From contig CAZTAS010000123.1 of assembly GCA_964611635.1 (NCBI GenBank), positions 1 through 18,488 on the forward strand: a DNA stretch of 18,488 nucleotides, written 5' to 3'. The stretch is from JAFDED01 sp964611635 (lineage in GTDB: Bacteria; Desulfobacterota; JAFDED01). The translations under genes and the position numbers were made by a program. Below are positions 7,921 to 15,498 of this stretch, in pieces (position 1 is the stretch's first letter; every line of letters begins with the position of its first letter). Under the pieces are notes generated by a model, which worked only from the letters and a program-made list of their open reading frames with translations, was not told the DNA's origin and did not search any database.

Positions 7921-9129
7921 CTATTCGAATACCTCCTCAATCAATAATTCCACGAATTCCTCTTCCCGCATATTGAGCAGCTCGCGGCAAACATACTCTG
8001 TATGTTCTCCAAGACAGGGTGCAGGCTTTTCGCCGGTTGCAGGAGTTCGCGGCAGCCTGAATAATTCTCCCAGGTGCAGGTAATTGCCGAGCTCTGGGTG
8101 AGGAAGTTCCCAGAAAGCATTGCGTGCCATTAATTGCGGGTCCCGAACGAGATCCCTGGGAGTCTGCACTACCCCGGCTGCTATGCCATGCCTCTGCAAT
8201 ATGGCCATTACCTCTTCCGCACTAAAGTTAATGGTCCATTCGCTTACGAACTTATCCAGTTCATCCTCATGCTCTTTCCTGCGAGAAAGTACTGAGAATT
8301 TGGGATTTCTTGTCCATAGGGGATTTAATAGTGCACTGCGGAAATTGCTCCAATCTTCTTCGGTCATCACGGAGATAGCGCACCATTCATCGTCTCCCTT
8401 GCACGGATATACTCCATTTGGCGCACCGTAATCGCAGCGATTCCCTTTTCTGATTCCCTCCTCTCCGTTTATCGTGTAATTTAGAAGCAGGGGCGAGAGG
8501 AACTGAGCGGCCGCCTCCAGTTGGGACACATCTATCATTTGTCCTTTACCAGTCTGTTTTTTATTAATCAAAGCCGCCAGCAAACTGCATGTACCTAAAG
8601 CACCACTAATAAAATCGGGGTAGCCCCCAAAGGGTTGAACTGGTTCCCTGTCCGGCCATCCCGTAATAGCGGTAAAACCAGCCATTCCAACGAGATTTGT
8701 TCCCGTACCCGACACCTTGCTCATAGGCCCTGTTTGTCCCATTTGGCTTATGCTGAAAAAGATAATATCGGGCTTTATTTTGCGCACTTGATCGTAATCA
8801 AGGCCCCATCTGGCCATTGTACCCGGAGTGAAATTTTCCGCTATAACATCCCCCCATTCAATCAGCCTTCGGGTCACTTTACAGGCTTTGGGATGGTTCA
8901 TATTAAGAGCTAAGCTATATTTGTTAGCAGCAAAAAACGCGAAGTAACCGCTCCGGTCGATACCGGGAACTTTATCCTTGTATGGCCCAGAGACCCTGAA
9001 GAACTCAGGATGAGTGGCAGATTCTACATGTATAACAGTAGCGCCATAATCAGCCAAGAATTTAACTGCGAGGGGCCCCGCCATACTCCACGTAAAATCG
9101 ACTATTTTGAGTCCATCTAAAGCCTTCAT
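7921..9129 (-). CDS. Family III CoA-transferase (CaiB/BaiF), BbsF-like catalytic subunit
   Basis: A 402-residue family III CoA-transferase. N-terminal fold motif LKIVDFTWSMAGPLAVKFLADYGATVI; AENFTPGTMARWGLDY; SISQMGQTGP. The catalytic aspartate that forms the mixed anhydride in this family fits Asp172 in GGYPDFISGALG, a segment shared with the BbsF subunit of succinyl-CoA:benzylsuccinate CoA-transferase and related enzymes. It moves CoA between acids without ATP. It starts 6 bases after the stop of the neighbouring CaiB-like gene and has only a poor ribosome site, so it is probably coupled to it. The neighbour lacks the Asp, which suggests that the two form a heteromer with this subunit doing the chemistry. 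Donor and acceptor are unknown. Confidence 0.9.
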   Translation of the reverse strand: MKALDGLKIVDFTWSMAGPLAVKFLADYGATVIHVESATHPEFFRVSGPYKDKVPGIDRSGYFAFFAANKYSLALNMNHPKACKVTRRLIEWGDVIAENFTPGTMARWGLDYDQVRKIKPDIIFFSISQMGQTGPMSKVSGTGTNLVGMAGFTAITGWPDREPVQPFGGYPDFISGALGTCSLLAALINKKQTGKGQMIDVSQLEAAAQFLSPLLLNYTINGEEGIRKGNRCDYGAPNGVYPCKGDDEWCAISVMTEEDWSNFRSALLNPLWTRNPKFSVLSRRKEHEDELDKFVSEWTINFSAEEVMAILQRHGIAAGVVQTPRDLVRDPQLMARNAFWELPHPELGNYLHLGELFRLPRTPATGEKPAPCLGEHTEYVCRELLNMREEEFVELLIEEVFE

Positions 9130-9135
9130 TGCTTT

Positions 9136-10368
9136 TTAGATCAGGTTGTTTTGTCTCAGGTTGTGAAGCTGTTCTTCAGGAATACCCACCTCGTCTCGGT
9201 AAATTTCCATGTTGTGCTCCCCCACAGCAGGAGCAAGTCGCTGTATCTTTATGGGAGTTTCGGAACACTTAGCAAATGCTCCCGGGTACAAAATGTTGCC
9301 TTTTCCAGGGGAGCTTACATTGAGCCAGAACTCTCTGGCTTTAAGCTGCATATCTGAGAGGAGGTCTTTAAATTCATAGACTGGGAACAGCATTATCCCT
9401 CTCTTTACAGCCTCCTCAAAAAGTTCCGCCCTGGAGTATCCCAAGAAAAACTCAGCTATAGGCCTTTCTATGACTTCCCAATCCTCCGGCGATACTGTTG
9501 CTAGATCAAATGAGGACCAATTTTTTCCCTTCAGGTAATCAGGAGCCATACCCATCTCGTCCATCCAATTCACCAGAGCGCGATTAGTTCTCGCTCCTCT
9601 GGCCCCGCCGTATATCGTGAGCGTAACGTACCCGTCTTTGCATCGCCACGTCTGCCTTTGAGGTGCATTTGAGGTCAGGCCGGAACGACGGTTACCAGCA
9701 CGCTTAACGAGATTTTTGTTTAATGTCCAGTGTGGAATAGTATTAATGGTGACCGGGACCAAGCATTGTTGTATGGAAACATCAACATGTTGGCCTTCAC
9801 CACTGATCAAGCGATAATAGAATGCTATCAACGTGGCTATAGCGGCATAGGCTCCAGCGAAAAAATATGCTTGGGGGAACCCTACAGTAACCGGTGGTCT
9901 GTCAGGATCCCCTATGAGCCAGGTAATCCCTCCCATACTCATTGATGTGAGATCTGAGGTCTTATAATCCCGATACGGTCCATTTTGACCAAAGGGAGTG
10001 ATTGAGGTTACAATGACCTTTGGGTTGATTTGCTTAAGATCGTTGTAACCTAAGCCAAGGTTGTCAAGATAACCCGGGGGGAATGATTCTACCACCATAT
10101 CAGAAGTTGAAACCAGCCTCCTGAAGATGTCCTGTCCCTGCCCGGTTTCAATGTTCAGGCTCACGCCTCTTTTATTAACATTTAAAGCAAGCCAGTATAG
10201 ACTTTTCTCTGGATCCGCTTTTTTACCATAGAAAGGACCCCTCATTCGCGAGGGATCGCCGCCAGGTTTTTCCACTTTTATTACGTCTGCTCCCAGATCA
10301 CCCAGAATTTTCCCGCAGAACAAACCCGATTCCCCGGAAACATCCAGGCAACGATATCGTTCTAGCAT
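9136..10368 (-). CDS. Family III CoA-transferase-like protein (CaiB/BaiF), BbsE-like, without catalytic Asp
   Basis: A 410-residue protein with the complete CaiB/BaiF fold: CLDVSGESGLFCGKILGDLGADVIKVE, then VESFPPGYLDNLGLGYNDLK, SITPFGQNGPY and SGEGQHVDVSIQ. Where its neighbour has YPDFISG, this protein reads FPQAYFFAGAYA (164-175), with no acidic residue between about 157 and 180. It therefore lacks the nucleophile of family III transferases. BbsE-type subunits of benzylsuccinate CoA-transferase show a similar FPQAYF stretch, and from what I recall of that system only one of its two subunit types carries the Asp. It is probably a structural or substrate-binding partner of the protein encoded 6 bases downstream. 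The start ATG at 10368 has a fair ribosome site (AAGGTGAT). It follows the MaoC-like gene by 22 bases. Confidence 0.88.
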   Translation of the reverse strand: MLERYRCLDVSGESGLFCGKILGDLGADVIKVEKPGGDPSRMRGPFYGKKADPEKSLYWLALNVNKRGVSLNIETGQGQDIFRRLVSTSDMVVESFPPGYLDNLGLGYNDLKQINPKVIVTSITPFGQNGPYRDYKTSDLTSMSMGGITWLIGDPDRPPVTVGFPQAYFFAGAYAAIATLIAFYYRLISGEGQHVDVSIQQCLVPVTINTIPHWTLNKNLVKRAGNRRSGLTSNAPQRQTWRCKDGYVTLTIYGGARGARTNRALVNWMDEMGMAPDYLKGKNWSSFDLATVSPEDWEVIERPIAEFFLGYSRAELFEEAVKRGIMLFPVYEFKDLLSDMQLKAREFWLNVSSPGKGNILYPGAFAKCSETPIKIQRLAPAVGEHNMEIYRDEVGIPEEQLHNLRQNNLI

Positions 10369-10390
10369 ACTATATCACCTTGACTCTTCA

Positions 10391-11542
10391 CTATTTCCTG
10401 TCCGCTGGTGGCGAAGGATATGCTACCGGCCCACCTGCTTGCGAGGGCAGAATAACCGTGGCAATGCCAGGCATTGTATTTTCTCCTCTCTGATTTTCTG
10501 CCCAGCATTCAATGTCAACCAGGTATTGACTGTTTTCTACATATTTTTTTGCTACTTTGCCCTTAAGCCAGGTAGTATCCCCTACCACATTGAACCGGCG
10601 CAGCTCAGCGCGTAATCTCTTCAGAAAAGCGTCATCACCCATCCAGTTAGTTATAAGATTACACAACCACGAGATCCTTTGGCATCCATAATCATAGGCA
10701 CCAGGGATTCCAATTGTGTGGGCTCGGGAGTCCTCCATATGGACTAATTCGGGCACATCAGCAATACCAGTCCCGGAGTCCACCATATCGGCGCCTGGAT
10801 GTCGTTTGAGGAATGATAGGGCCAATCCGTGAGCTTTCATAAAAGGACTTCCAGCTCCTATAAGCCAGGCATATATATCACGACGGCTAAGAGGCCCTTT
10901 GACGACAGGGACTAATTCCTCTCCCTCCGTGACGTCCTCCCAGTAACGTGGAGTAACCCCCCGAATCTCTTCGGCATCATAGGCGGCATAAATCGTTTGC
11001 AGTTCCTCTTGGGAATAAGTTGCTTGTTCAATGTTCCTGTACTTCCCTTTTTCAGCGCTCGCTTGCCTTCCTGCCCTGACGCACCAATCCAATACCTTGG
11101 CTACAAGCTCCCCTCGTTGATTGTAATAGCGAATATCATGATATTGAATCGCCGTCTTCCCCGCCATCTTGCTTTCTTTTATTTTGACATCCACCAACTC
11201 ATTAGAATAAGAGAACGAATCGCCTTCTAAAATGGGCTGGTAAAATTCCCAGTCATCACCAGAATGCCAGGCATGGATTCCTGGCATACCTCTCCCTTGA
11301 GCCGCCCAATAAATGCTGTATAAGAAGCAAGGAGGGGCACACAAGCGACCATATTTGGATTTCTTGGCATACTCAGGATCGGTGTACAGTGGATTACTAT
11401 CACCTATTCCTTCACAAAAATGTCTCACAGCATCCGCCCTGGCTGCAGTATTAAAATAGGGCCTCCGGGGTTTCCACACTACGCCGATTCTTTTGTTGAG
11501 CTCAGCTATTGCCTCATCGGTTATCTCAGTGTATGCATTCAT
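10391..11542 (-). CDS. MaoC-like double-hotdog protein, possible acyl-CoA (de)hydratase
   Basis: A 383-residue protein with two hotdog domains. The N-terminal one (about 10-160) is of the FAS1-like dehydratase type: FCEGIGDSNPLYTDPEYAKK (42-61), a cysteine/proline turn LCAPPCFLYS, WEFYQPILEGDSF and a closing YYNQRGELVAKVLDWCVRAGR. The C-terminal domain (about 195-375) includes AHTIGIPGAYDYGCQR and GDTTWLKGKV. The hydratase-2 dyad D-x4-H would fall at Asp48 to residue 53, but residue 53 is Tyr. The equivalent site in the second domain (GAGSPFMKAH) has neither residue. So hydratase activity is possible but not assured. The start ATG has AAGGA eight bases upstream. The gene lies 131 bases after the CoA-transferase gene, with two small stem-loops in the gap, and 22 bases before the BbsE-like gene. 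Confidence 0.82.
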   Translation of the reverse strand: MNAYTEITDEAIAELNKRIGVVWKPRRPYFNTAARADAVRHFCEGIGDSNPLYTDPEYAKKSKYGRLCAPPCFLYSIYWAAQGRGMPGIHAWHSGDDWEFYQPILEGDSFSYSNELVDVKIKESKMAGKTAIQYHDIRYYNQRGELVAKVLDWCVRAGRQASAEKGKYRNIEQATYSQEELQTIYAAYDAEEIRGVTPRYWEDVTEGEELVPVVKGPLSRRDIYAWLIGAGSPFMKAHGLALSFLKRHPGADMVDSGTGIADVPELVHMEDSRAHTIGIPGAYDYGCQRISWLCNLITNWMGDDAFLKRLRAELRRFNVVGDTTWLKGKVAKKYVENSQYLVDIECWAENQRGENTMPGIATVILPSQAGGPVAYPSPPADRK

Positions 11543-11589
11543 CTCTGCTGTCCTTAGGAATACTCATTGTTATCAATAACTATAAATTC

Positions 11590-11660
11590 CCTCAACTCTC
11601 ATTTGAGGTTTTGAACGAATTTCTCAATACCGGGCTGGGACAAATGGTTTGAAAAACCAT
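11590..11660 (-). promoter_or_regulatory. Two short stem-loops in the gap between CoA-transferase and MaoC-like genes
   Basis: ATGGTTT/AAACCAT (11644-11650 and 11654-11660, 3-base loop) and CCTCAA/TTGAGG (11590-11595 and 11603-11608, 7-base loop) are both perfect inverted repeats within a 131-base intercistronic gap. Neither is followed by a T-run in the minus-strand RNA, so they are more likely processing or stability elements than terminators. Short repeats of this size can also arise by chance. Confidence 0.35.
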
Positions 11661-11673
11661 GCATTACATATGG

Positions 11674-13005
11674 TTAAGGCCATAATAACCTTTTTGCCTC
11701 TTTTCTAAGCTCAGCACGGAACTCAGGGGCACTAATTGAAATAAGCTCTTCAGCTCTTTGCCTCATGGTTTTGCCTCGCAATTTCGCTATCCCATATTCA
11801 GTAATCACATAGTCAGCCAATGACTTTGGTACAGTAACTTGAGTGCCTATTGGGAAAGCGGGTACGATGCGAGAAATTATGCCCCCTTTAGCTGTGGCAG
11901 GCAGTACAGTTATAAACCTTCCCCCTTTGGAAAGATAAGCGCCCACTGCAAAAGCAGTTTGACCACCAGAACCGCTGTAGATTCTTGTTCCTATCGTTTC
12001 AGCAGCAATTTGTCCGCTCAGATCCACCGCCAAGGCATTATTTATGCAAACTAAATTGTCCAGCTCCGAAAGTGTAAGAGGGCTTTCGATATAATTAACA
12101 TCCTTAAGCCAGAAAATAGGATTCATGCTAACCCAATCCATATCCTCTTTCGGTGCACCTCCGATTGAAGTGACCACAACCTTACCTTGATCTATCGTCT
12201 TATATTTTCCAGTAACTACGCCCTCCTTCACCAATCGTATGAGCCCCGGCGGCGTTGCCTCCGAGTGAAAGCCAATGTCCTGTTTGCCATGGACCAGGCT
12301 GAGATTCAGTAAAGGCTCTGTAGTCCGTCCCACACCAATTTGAAGAACATCTCCATTTTTTATGAGCGAAGCGATATAACCAGCTATGTCCTTCAGATAG
12401 GGTTCCGGTTCCCTTCGGTATCTTCCAGCAAGAGTCCCCTGGCCTGCAGTTCCTCCGGTGCCTTGGTGCTCCACAAAATAGTCTATCTCAGACACGTGTA
12501 TAAAGTTATCCCCATAGGTTCGAATTAATTTCTTGTTCACTTCCGCTGCCACTATTTTCGCTTTTTGTATCTGCTCTTTTTTGTTCCACAAAGAGGAGCC
12601 AAATCCACAGAAACCCTTGTCATCCGGCGTTGACACTTCTGTTAGAAGTAGATCCACTCCTTCGGCCCAAAGGTCACGCTCGTAAGGAATGAAAGAAGCC
12701 ACATTGAAATCCGCCCTCTTCTCGTCAAGCATTTCTTGACAAACTTCGGTGGGGAACCCGATGGTGATCTCGAATGAGTCCTCCCATCCGGGGTCGTACC
12801 AGCCGAAGTCATAACCAGGGACTCGAGTATATACTTTTACCCCCTTTAATTCATCCTTCCGCGCAGAAATGGCTAAACCCAAAGAATGAGCCTCTCTTCC
12901 TGCAGTAAATGCTACGGTGTCTCCCGATTTAATAAGCCTGGACACTTCATCAGGGGTGGTGAATTTTTTTTCGTATTCTTCTTTCCAATCCCCTCTTATT
13001 GCCAT
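11674..13005 (-). CDS. Acetyl-CoA hydrolase/transferase family CoA-transferase (4-hydroxybutyrate CoA-transferase-like)
   Basis: A 443-residue family I-type CoA-transferase of the usual length for 4-hydroxybutyrate/acetate CoA-transferases. The two-domain fold is complete: WKEEYEKKFTTPDEVSRLIKSGD at the N-terminus, then NGDVLQIGVGRTTEPLL and GFHSEATPPGLIRL. Glu249 in that last segment matches the catalytic Glu of the HSEM-type motif that forms the glutamyl-CoA thioester. The C-terminal SGSGGQTAFAVGAYLSKGG and LPATAKGGIISRIV complete the CoA site, and LADYVITEYGIAKLRGKTMR ends the fold. It would move CoA from acetyl-CoA or a similar donor to an acid, or back again. The start has a strong site (AGGAGG, 7 bases). 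It is the first large gene of the operon, 62 bases after a small membrane-protein frame. Confidence 0.9.
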   Translation of the reverse strand: MAIRGDWKEEYEKKFTTPDEVSRLIKSGDTVAFTAGREAHSLGLAISARKDELKGVKVYTRVPGYDFGWYDPGWEDSFEITIGFPTEVCQEMLDEKRADFNVASFIPYERDLWAEGVDLLLTEVSTPDDKGFCGFGSSLWNKKEQIQKAKIVAAEVNKKLIRTYGDNFIHVSEIDYFVEHQGTGGTAGQGTLAGRYRREPEPYLKDIAGYIASLIKNGDVLQIGVGRTTEPLLNLSLVHGKQDIGFHSEATPPGLIRLVKEGVVTGKYKTIDQGKVVVTSIGGAPKEDMDWVSMNPIFWLKDVNYIESPLTLSELDNLVCINNALAVDLSGQIAAETIGTRIYSGSGGQTAFAVGAYLSKGGRFITVLPATAKGGIISRIVPAFPIGTQVTVPKSLADYVITEYGIAKLRGKTMRQRAEELISISAPEFRAELRKEAKRLLWP

Positions 13006-13067
13006 TCTGTCCTCCTATATCAGGGCTAATTCGGGCACGCCGGTCAAATTCCAACCCTATACTTTTC

Positions 13068-13232
13068 TCAGCGTTTCCTGATCAATGTGAAACTGATAGC
13101 TAATAAAAAGCAAAGAAAAGAAATAATTAAGAAAAAGACTTTTGTATGTTTCAGATGAAAAGCATCAGTGCCAAGTAAATAAAGAGACCCCACAATGAAA
13201 ATCAATATTATCCATCGAAACAAATCAACCAT
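13068..13232 (-). CDS. Small two-helix membrane protein, function unknown
   Basis: A 54-codon frame starting with ATG at 13232, preceded eight bases upstream by GAGAGGA, a good ribosome site. The product is almost entirely hydrophobic: first helix about residues 6-21 (RWIILIFIVGSLYLLG), a short polar turn TDAFHLKHTK, second helix about 32-50 (VFFLIISFLCFLLAISFTL), and a basic end IRKR. This is a plausible helical hairpin with both ends in the cytoplasm by the positive-inside rule. It precedes the CoA-transferase gene by 62 bases on the same strand, so it may be the first gene of the operon. A TATAAT hexamer sits 30 bases upstream of its start (13262-13267) but with no recognisable -35. I do not recognise the family. 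Confidence 0.55.
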   Translation of the reverse strand: MVDLFRWIILIFIVGSLYLLGTDAFHLKHTKVFFLIISFLCFLLAISFTLIRKR

Positions 13233-13925
13233 TCAAACATTCCTCTCTGCGGTCTTTCAAAATTATAAATATCTTGCCAGGCTTCTATATCTTTTATAGT
13301 ATGACCAAGGGGGTATCATCATTGCAATTTTCATGGATAATCGAAAGCATTCGCAGATGGTTTTGGATGTGGAGGCACTAACTTCAGACAAGCGCTCTTA
13401 GTGCGACAGCCTTAGCATTTTAAATGTTATTTGTTTGACATTGCAATGGCACCACAACCGGGTGCTTTCAGCCTCATGCGCAAAGGTGCCAAAGAACAGG
13501 TAATTACGGGTATATTTTAAGCAGCTATCCCCCCTTTCTCTATATAGCGCCAATCAGGATCTTGTGCATTTTTTTCCGTTGAAGGTGAATGATGCTTTGC
13601 CATAATATCGGATCAGAGAACAGACTATTCAAAAAACTTCGTACGAGCATCACTCACAACCATTAACTCCTGCAGAATACTCCTGAAGACAAGTCTCCAT
13701 TTTTTATGACGCTATCACCAGCATATAATATTGTCAAGTACTTTGTACAGGGCGAGATCGAAGACACTTTGACGAGTAAGCGAAGCAAATGCCAACTCTT
13801 TTCCCTCTCAACAGGTGTTACCGATGACCAGGATCATGGCATTTTTTAGTTTTTTGATAGTAAACGATATAATAAAAGGCTCATCACAATAATGGATACC
13901 TGATTAATTTTATCAGGAATTGGAT
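13233..13925. other. Gap of about 700 bases with no supported gene
   Basis: This stretch separates the two divergent operons. Frames here are short and interrupted. A 28-codon minus-strand frame (13517-13603) and another minus-strand frame broken by a TGA (about 13735-13835) have no ribosome site and no family I recognise. AT-rich composition, many stops in all frames and the neighbouring transposase stub suggest a decayed region. It probably also holds the regulatory region of the minus-strand operon, but I cannot point to a convincing operator. Confidence 0.5.
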
Positions 13926-14270
13926 TCATCCGATCATTTCCATCTGAGATCGGTGAGCATTGTAAATTTTGGCGATAGAATAATCCATGTTCCGGTATCC
14001 ATAGGTTTTGCGTTTGAGCACCTTGATTTTGTTATTGATGCCTTCAATAATGCCCTTAGAGATCCGATGGGTAAAGTAATTCAGCAGACAACGGGCGCGG
14101 AGCATATTGGCGAATTTTCTCAAAAGGTATATTCCAGAGGTGAAACTTCCGAATGACATTCTCAAAGCGGCAGCCATGACATCGCAAAAGGCTCCGGGGC
14201 TAGATATAAAAAAAATGCATCCTCCTTTGTACAGGGTACGAATGTGACGAACTTGAGAACATTCCAGCAA
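13926..14270 (-). pseudogene. C-terminal stub of an ISL3-family transposase
   Basis: The last 60 or so residues (about 13926-14110) match the ISL3 transposase end closely: LLNYFTHRISKGIIEGINNK, then IKVLKRKTYGYRNMDY and KIYNAHR. The invariant catalytic Glu of this family lies in the EGINNKIK segment. Further upstream in the frame, LLRKFANMLRAR still resembles the family, but the N-terminal part (from about 14160 to 14270) is not recognisable. A full ISL3 transposase is about 400 residues, so three quarters are missing, and the missing part would overlap the enoyl-CoA hydratase operon. It is a relic. No terminal repeats are evident. Confidence 0.8.
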
Positions 14271-14702
14271 TGGTACAAAATACTTATGGACATCACGAAC
14301 TCCCTTTCCCTAAAATATATCTAGTTAATATTGCAGGAAAAGTATAGAGATGTCCATTTCTATTTACAAGATAGCAAGTAAGCACCTAATAAAAAGAATT
14401 TTAACATCCGATATAAAAACATGTTATAATAAAAACGGAATTAATAATGAGCCCTGCTGGAGAAGTTGATTAGCAAAAGCAACGTGAGAGCTGTAATTCA
14501 CCGGAATTAAGCAAAGAAGCTGTTTCTGCGCTTGTGGAATTTGTCATCAAGATGGTCCAAGTCCGCCTTTGCAAGGGAAATTGCCCCGCTCCGTGTTTGA
14601 ATACGTTTATGACCGCATTCCAGAAATGCCTGATTAGGATATAGCCATTCTGATGCGCGAAGGGGCATGTAATTGTCAGTACCAAAGTGTATGGAGGAAA
14701 TG
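14271..14702. other. Leader region upstream of the crotonase operon, no supported gene
   Basis: Apart from a promoter candidate at 14403-14432, this stretch holds no gene I can support. A plus-strand open frame at 14474-14644 (56 codons, containing SPELSKEAVSALVEFVIKM) looks protein-like but has no ribosome site and starts directly after a stop, so it may be a decayed gene end. A 9-base inverted repeat (ATGGACATC 14286-14294, GATGTCCAT 14349-14357) is also present. If the promoter is right, the message has an untranslated leader of about 260 bases. Confidence 0.45.
14403..14432 (+). promoter_or_regulatory. Candidate sigma-70 promoter for the crotonase/ligase operon
   Basis: TTAACA (-35, five of six consensus bases, 14403-14408) and TATAAT (-10, perfect, 14427-14432) are separated by 18 bases in an AT-rich stretch on the plus strand. 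It is the best promoter-like pair upstream of the crotonase genes, about 270 bases before the first start codon. AT-rich DNA yields chance matches, so it is tentative. Confidence 0.45.
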
Positions 14703-15476
14703 ATGTCTTATCAGACCCTGACATGTCATAAAAAGGACCATCTGGTCATTATCAATTTGATTGGCCCTGTGAATGATCAATTAAAAATGGCCCGATTATC
14801 CGGCGAACTTTCTGACCTTTGTGCTGAAATTACTTTAGACGATGAGATATGGGTGATCATTCTCTCCGGCACCGGAGAGAAACCCTTTTCCATAGGAATG
14901 GAGTTGATTGAAGCGGTTTCAAATTTTACCGAAGAACCACGGATAAAATTTTGCTCTTTTGCTGACCCCATTGCCAAACTGGACCGACCAGTTATTGCGG
15001 CAATCAACGGTGATGCTATAGGACAGGCATTAGAGCTGGCATTAGCCTGTGATATAAGAATCGCTTCGGAGAATTCTCGTTTCGGATTGCCTCATGTTAA
15101 GACTGGCCTTATTCCCTGGGATGGAGGAACTCAACGGTTATTACGCCTGGTGGGAGTGGGAAATGCCATGCAAATGATTCTCTGTGGAGAAATTATCAAC
15201 GCCCACGAGGCCTATCGGATTGGTCTGGTAAATAAGGTTGTTTCTCCTGAAGAGATTAAGGCCGTTGCTATGGAGGTGGCACAGGAGATGGTTTCTAAAG
15301 CTCCGATCGCTTTGAGATACGCTAAAGAAGCCATATACAAAGGGATGGATCTGACGCTGGAACAGGGATTGCGTCTGGAGGCTGATCTTTACTTTATATT
15401 ACATACGACTGGGGATCGCACAAAGGGAATCAAGGCCTTTCGAGAAAAAAGAGATCCCGGGTTTGAGGGAAGATAG
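14703..15476 (+). CDS. Crotonase-fold protein (enoyl-CoA hydratase/isomerase family) lacking both catalytic glutamates
   Basis: A 257-residue crotonase-fold protein with an intact fold and oxyanion hole: GEKPFSIGMEL (59-68) and IAAINGDAIGQALELALACD (98-117). In rat enoyl-CoA hydratase the catalytic acids are Glu144 and Glu164. Here the equivalents are His131 (LPHVKTG) and Gln157 (NAMQMIL), followed by the loop IPWDGGTQRL with Asp140 in place of the usual Ala or Gly. Simple syn-hydration is therefore unlikely. Isomerase, hydrolase, decarboxylase or C-C lyase chemistry, as in other crotonase-fold enzymes, is possible. The start at 14703 is chosen because GGAGG lies five bases upstream; an upstream TTG at 14673 is less likely. 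It is the first gene of the plus-strand operon and lies 22 bases before a canonical paralogue. Confidence 0.88.
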   Translation: MSYQTLTCHKKDHLVIINLIGPVNDQLKMARLSGELSDLCAEITLDDEIWVIILSGTGEKPFSIGMELIEAVSNFTEEPRIKFCSFADPIAKLDRPVIAAINGDAIGQALELALACDIRIASENSRFGLPHVKTGLIPWDGGTQRLLRLVGVGNAMQMILCGEIINAHEAYRIGLVNKVVSPEEIKAVAMEVAQEMVSKAPIALRYAKEAIYKGMDLTLEQGLRLEADLYFILHTTGDRTKGIKAFREKRDPGFEGR

Positions 15477-15498
15477 GTATTGGCTTTTTGAGGTTCTA

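Noticed and set aside
13517..13603. 28-codon minus-strand frame between the two operons
   Set aside because: No ribosome site, no recognisable family and a decayed setting; likely chance.
14286..14357. Nine-base inverted repeat ATGGACATC / GATGTCCAT, possibly IS ends
   Set aside because: The arms are 54 bases apart with the transposase stub lying outside them, so they cannot be the ends of that element; likely chance.
14470..14724. 84-codon minus-strand frame overlapping the crotonase start
   Set aside because: It runs across the ribosome site and start of the well-supported enoyl-CoA hydratase-family gene, has no ribosome site and resembles no family.
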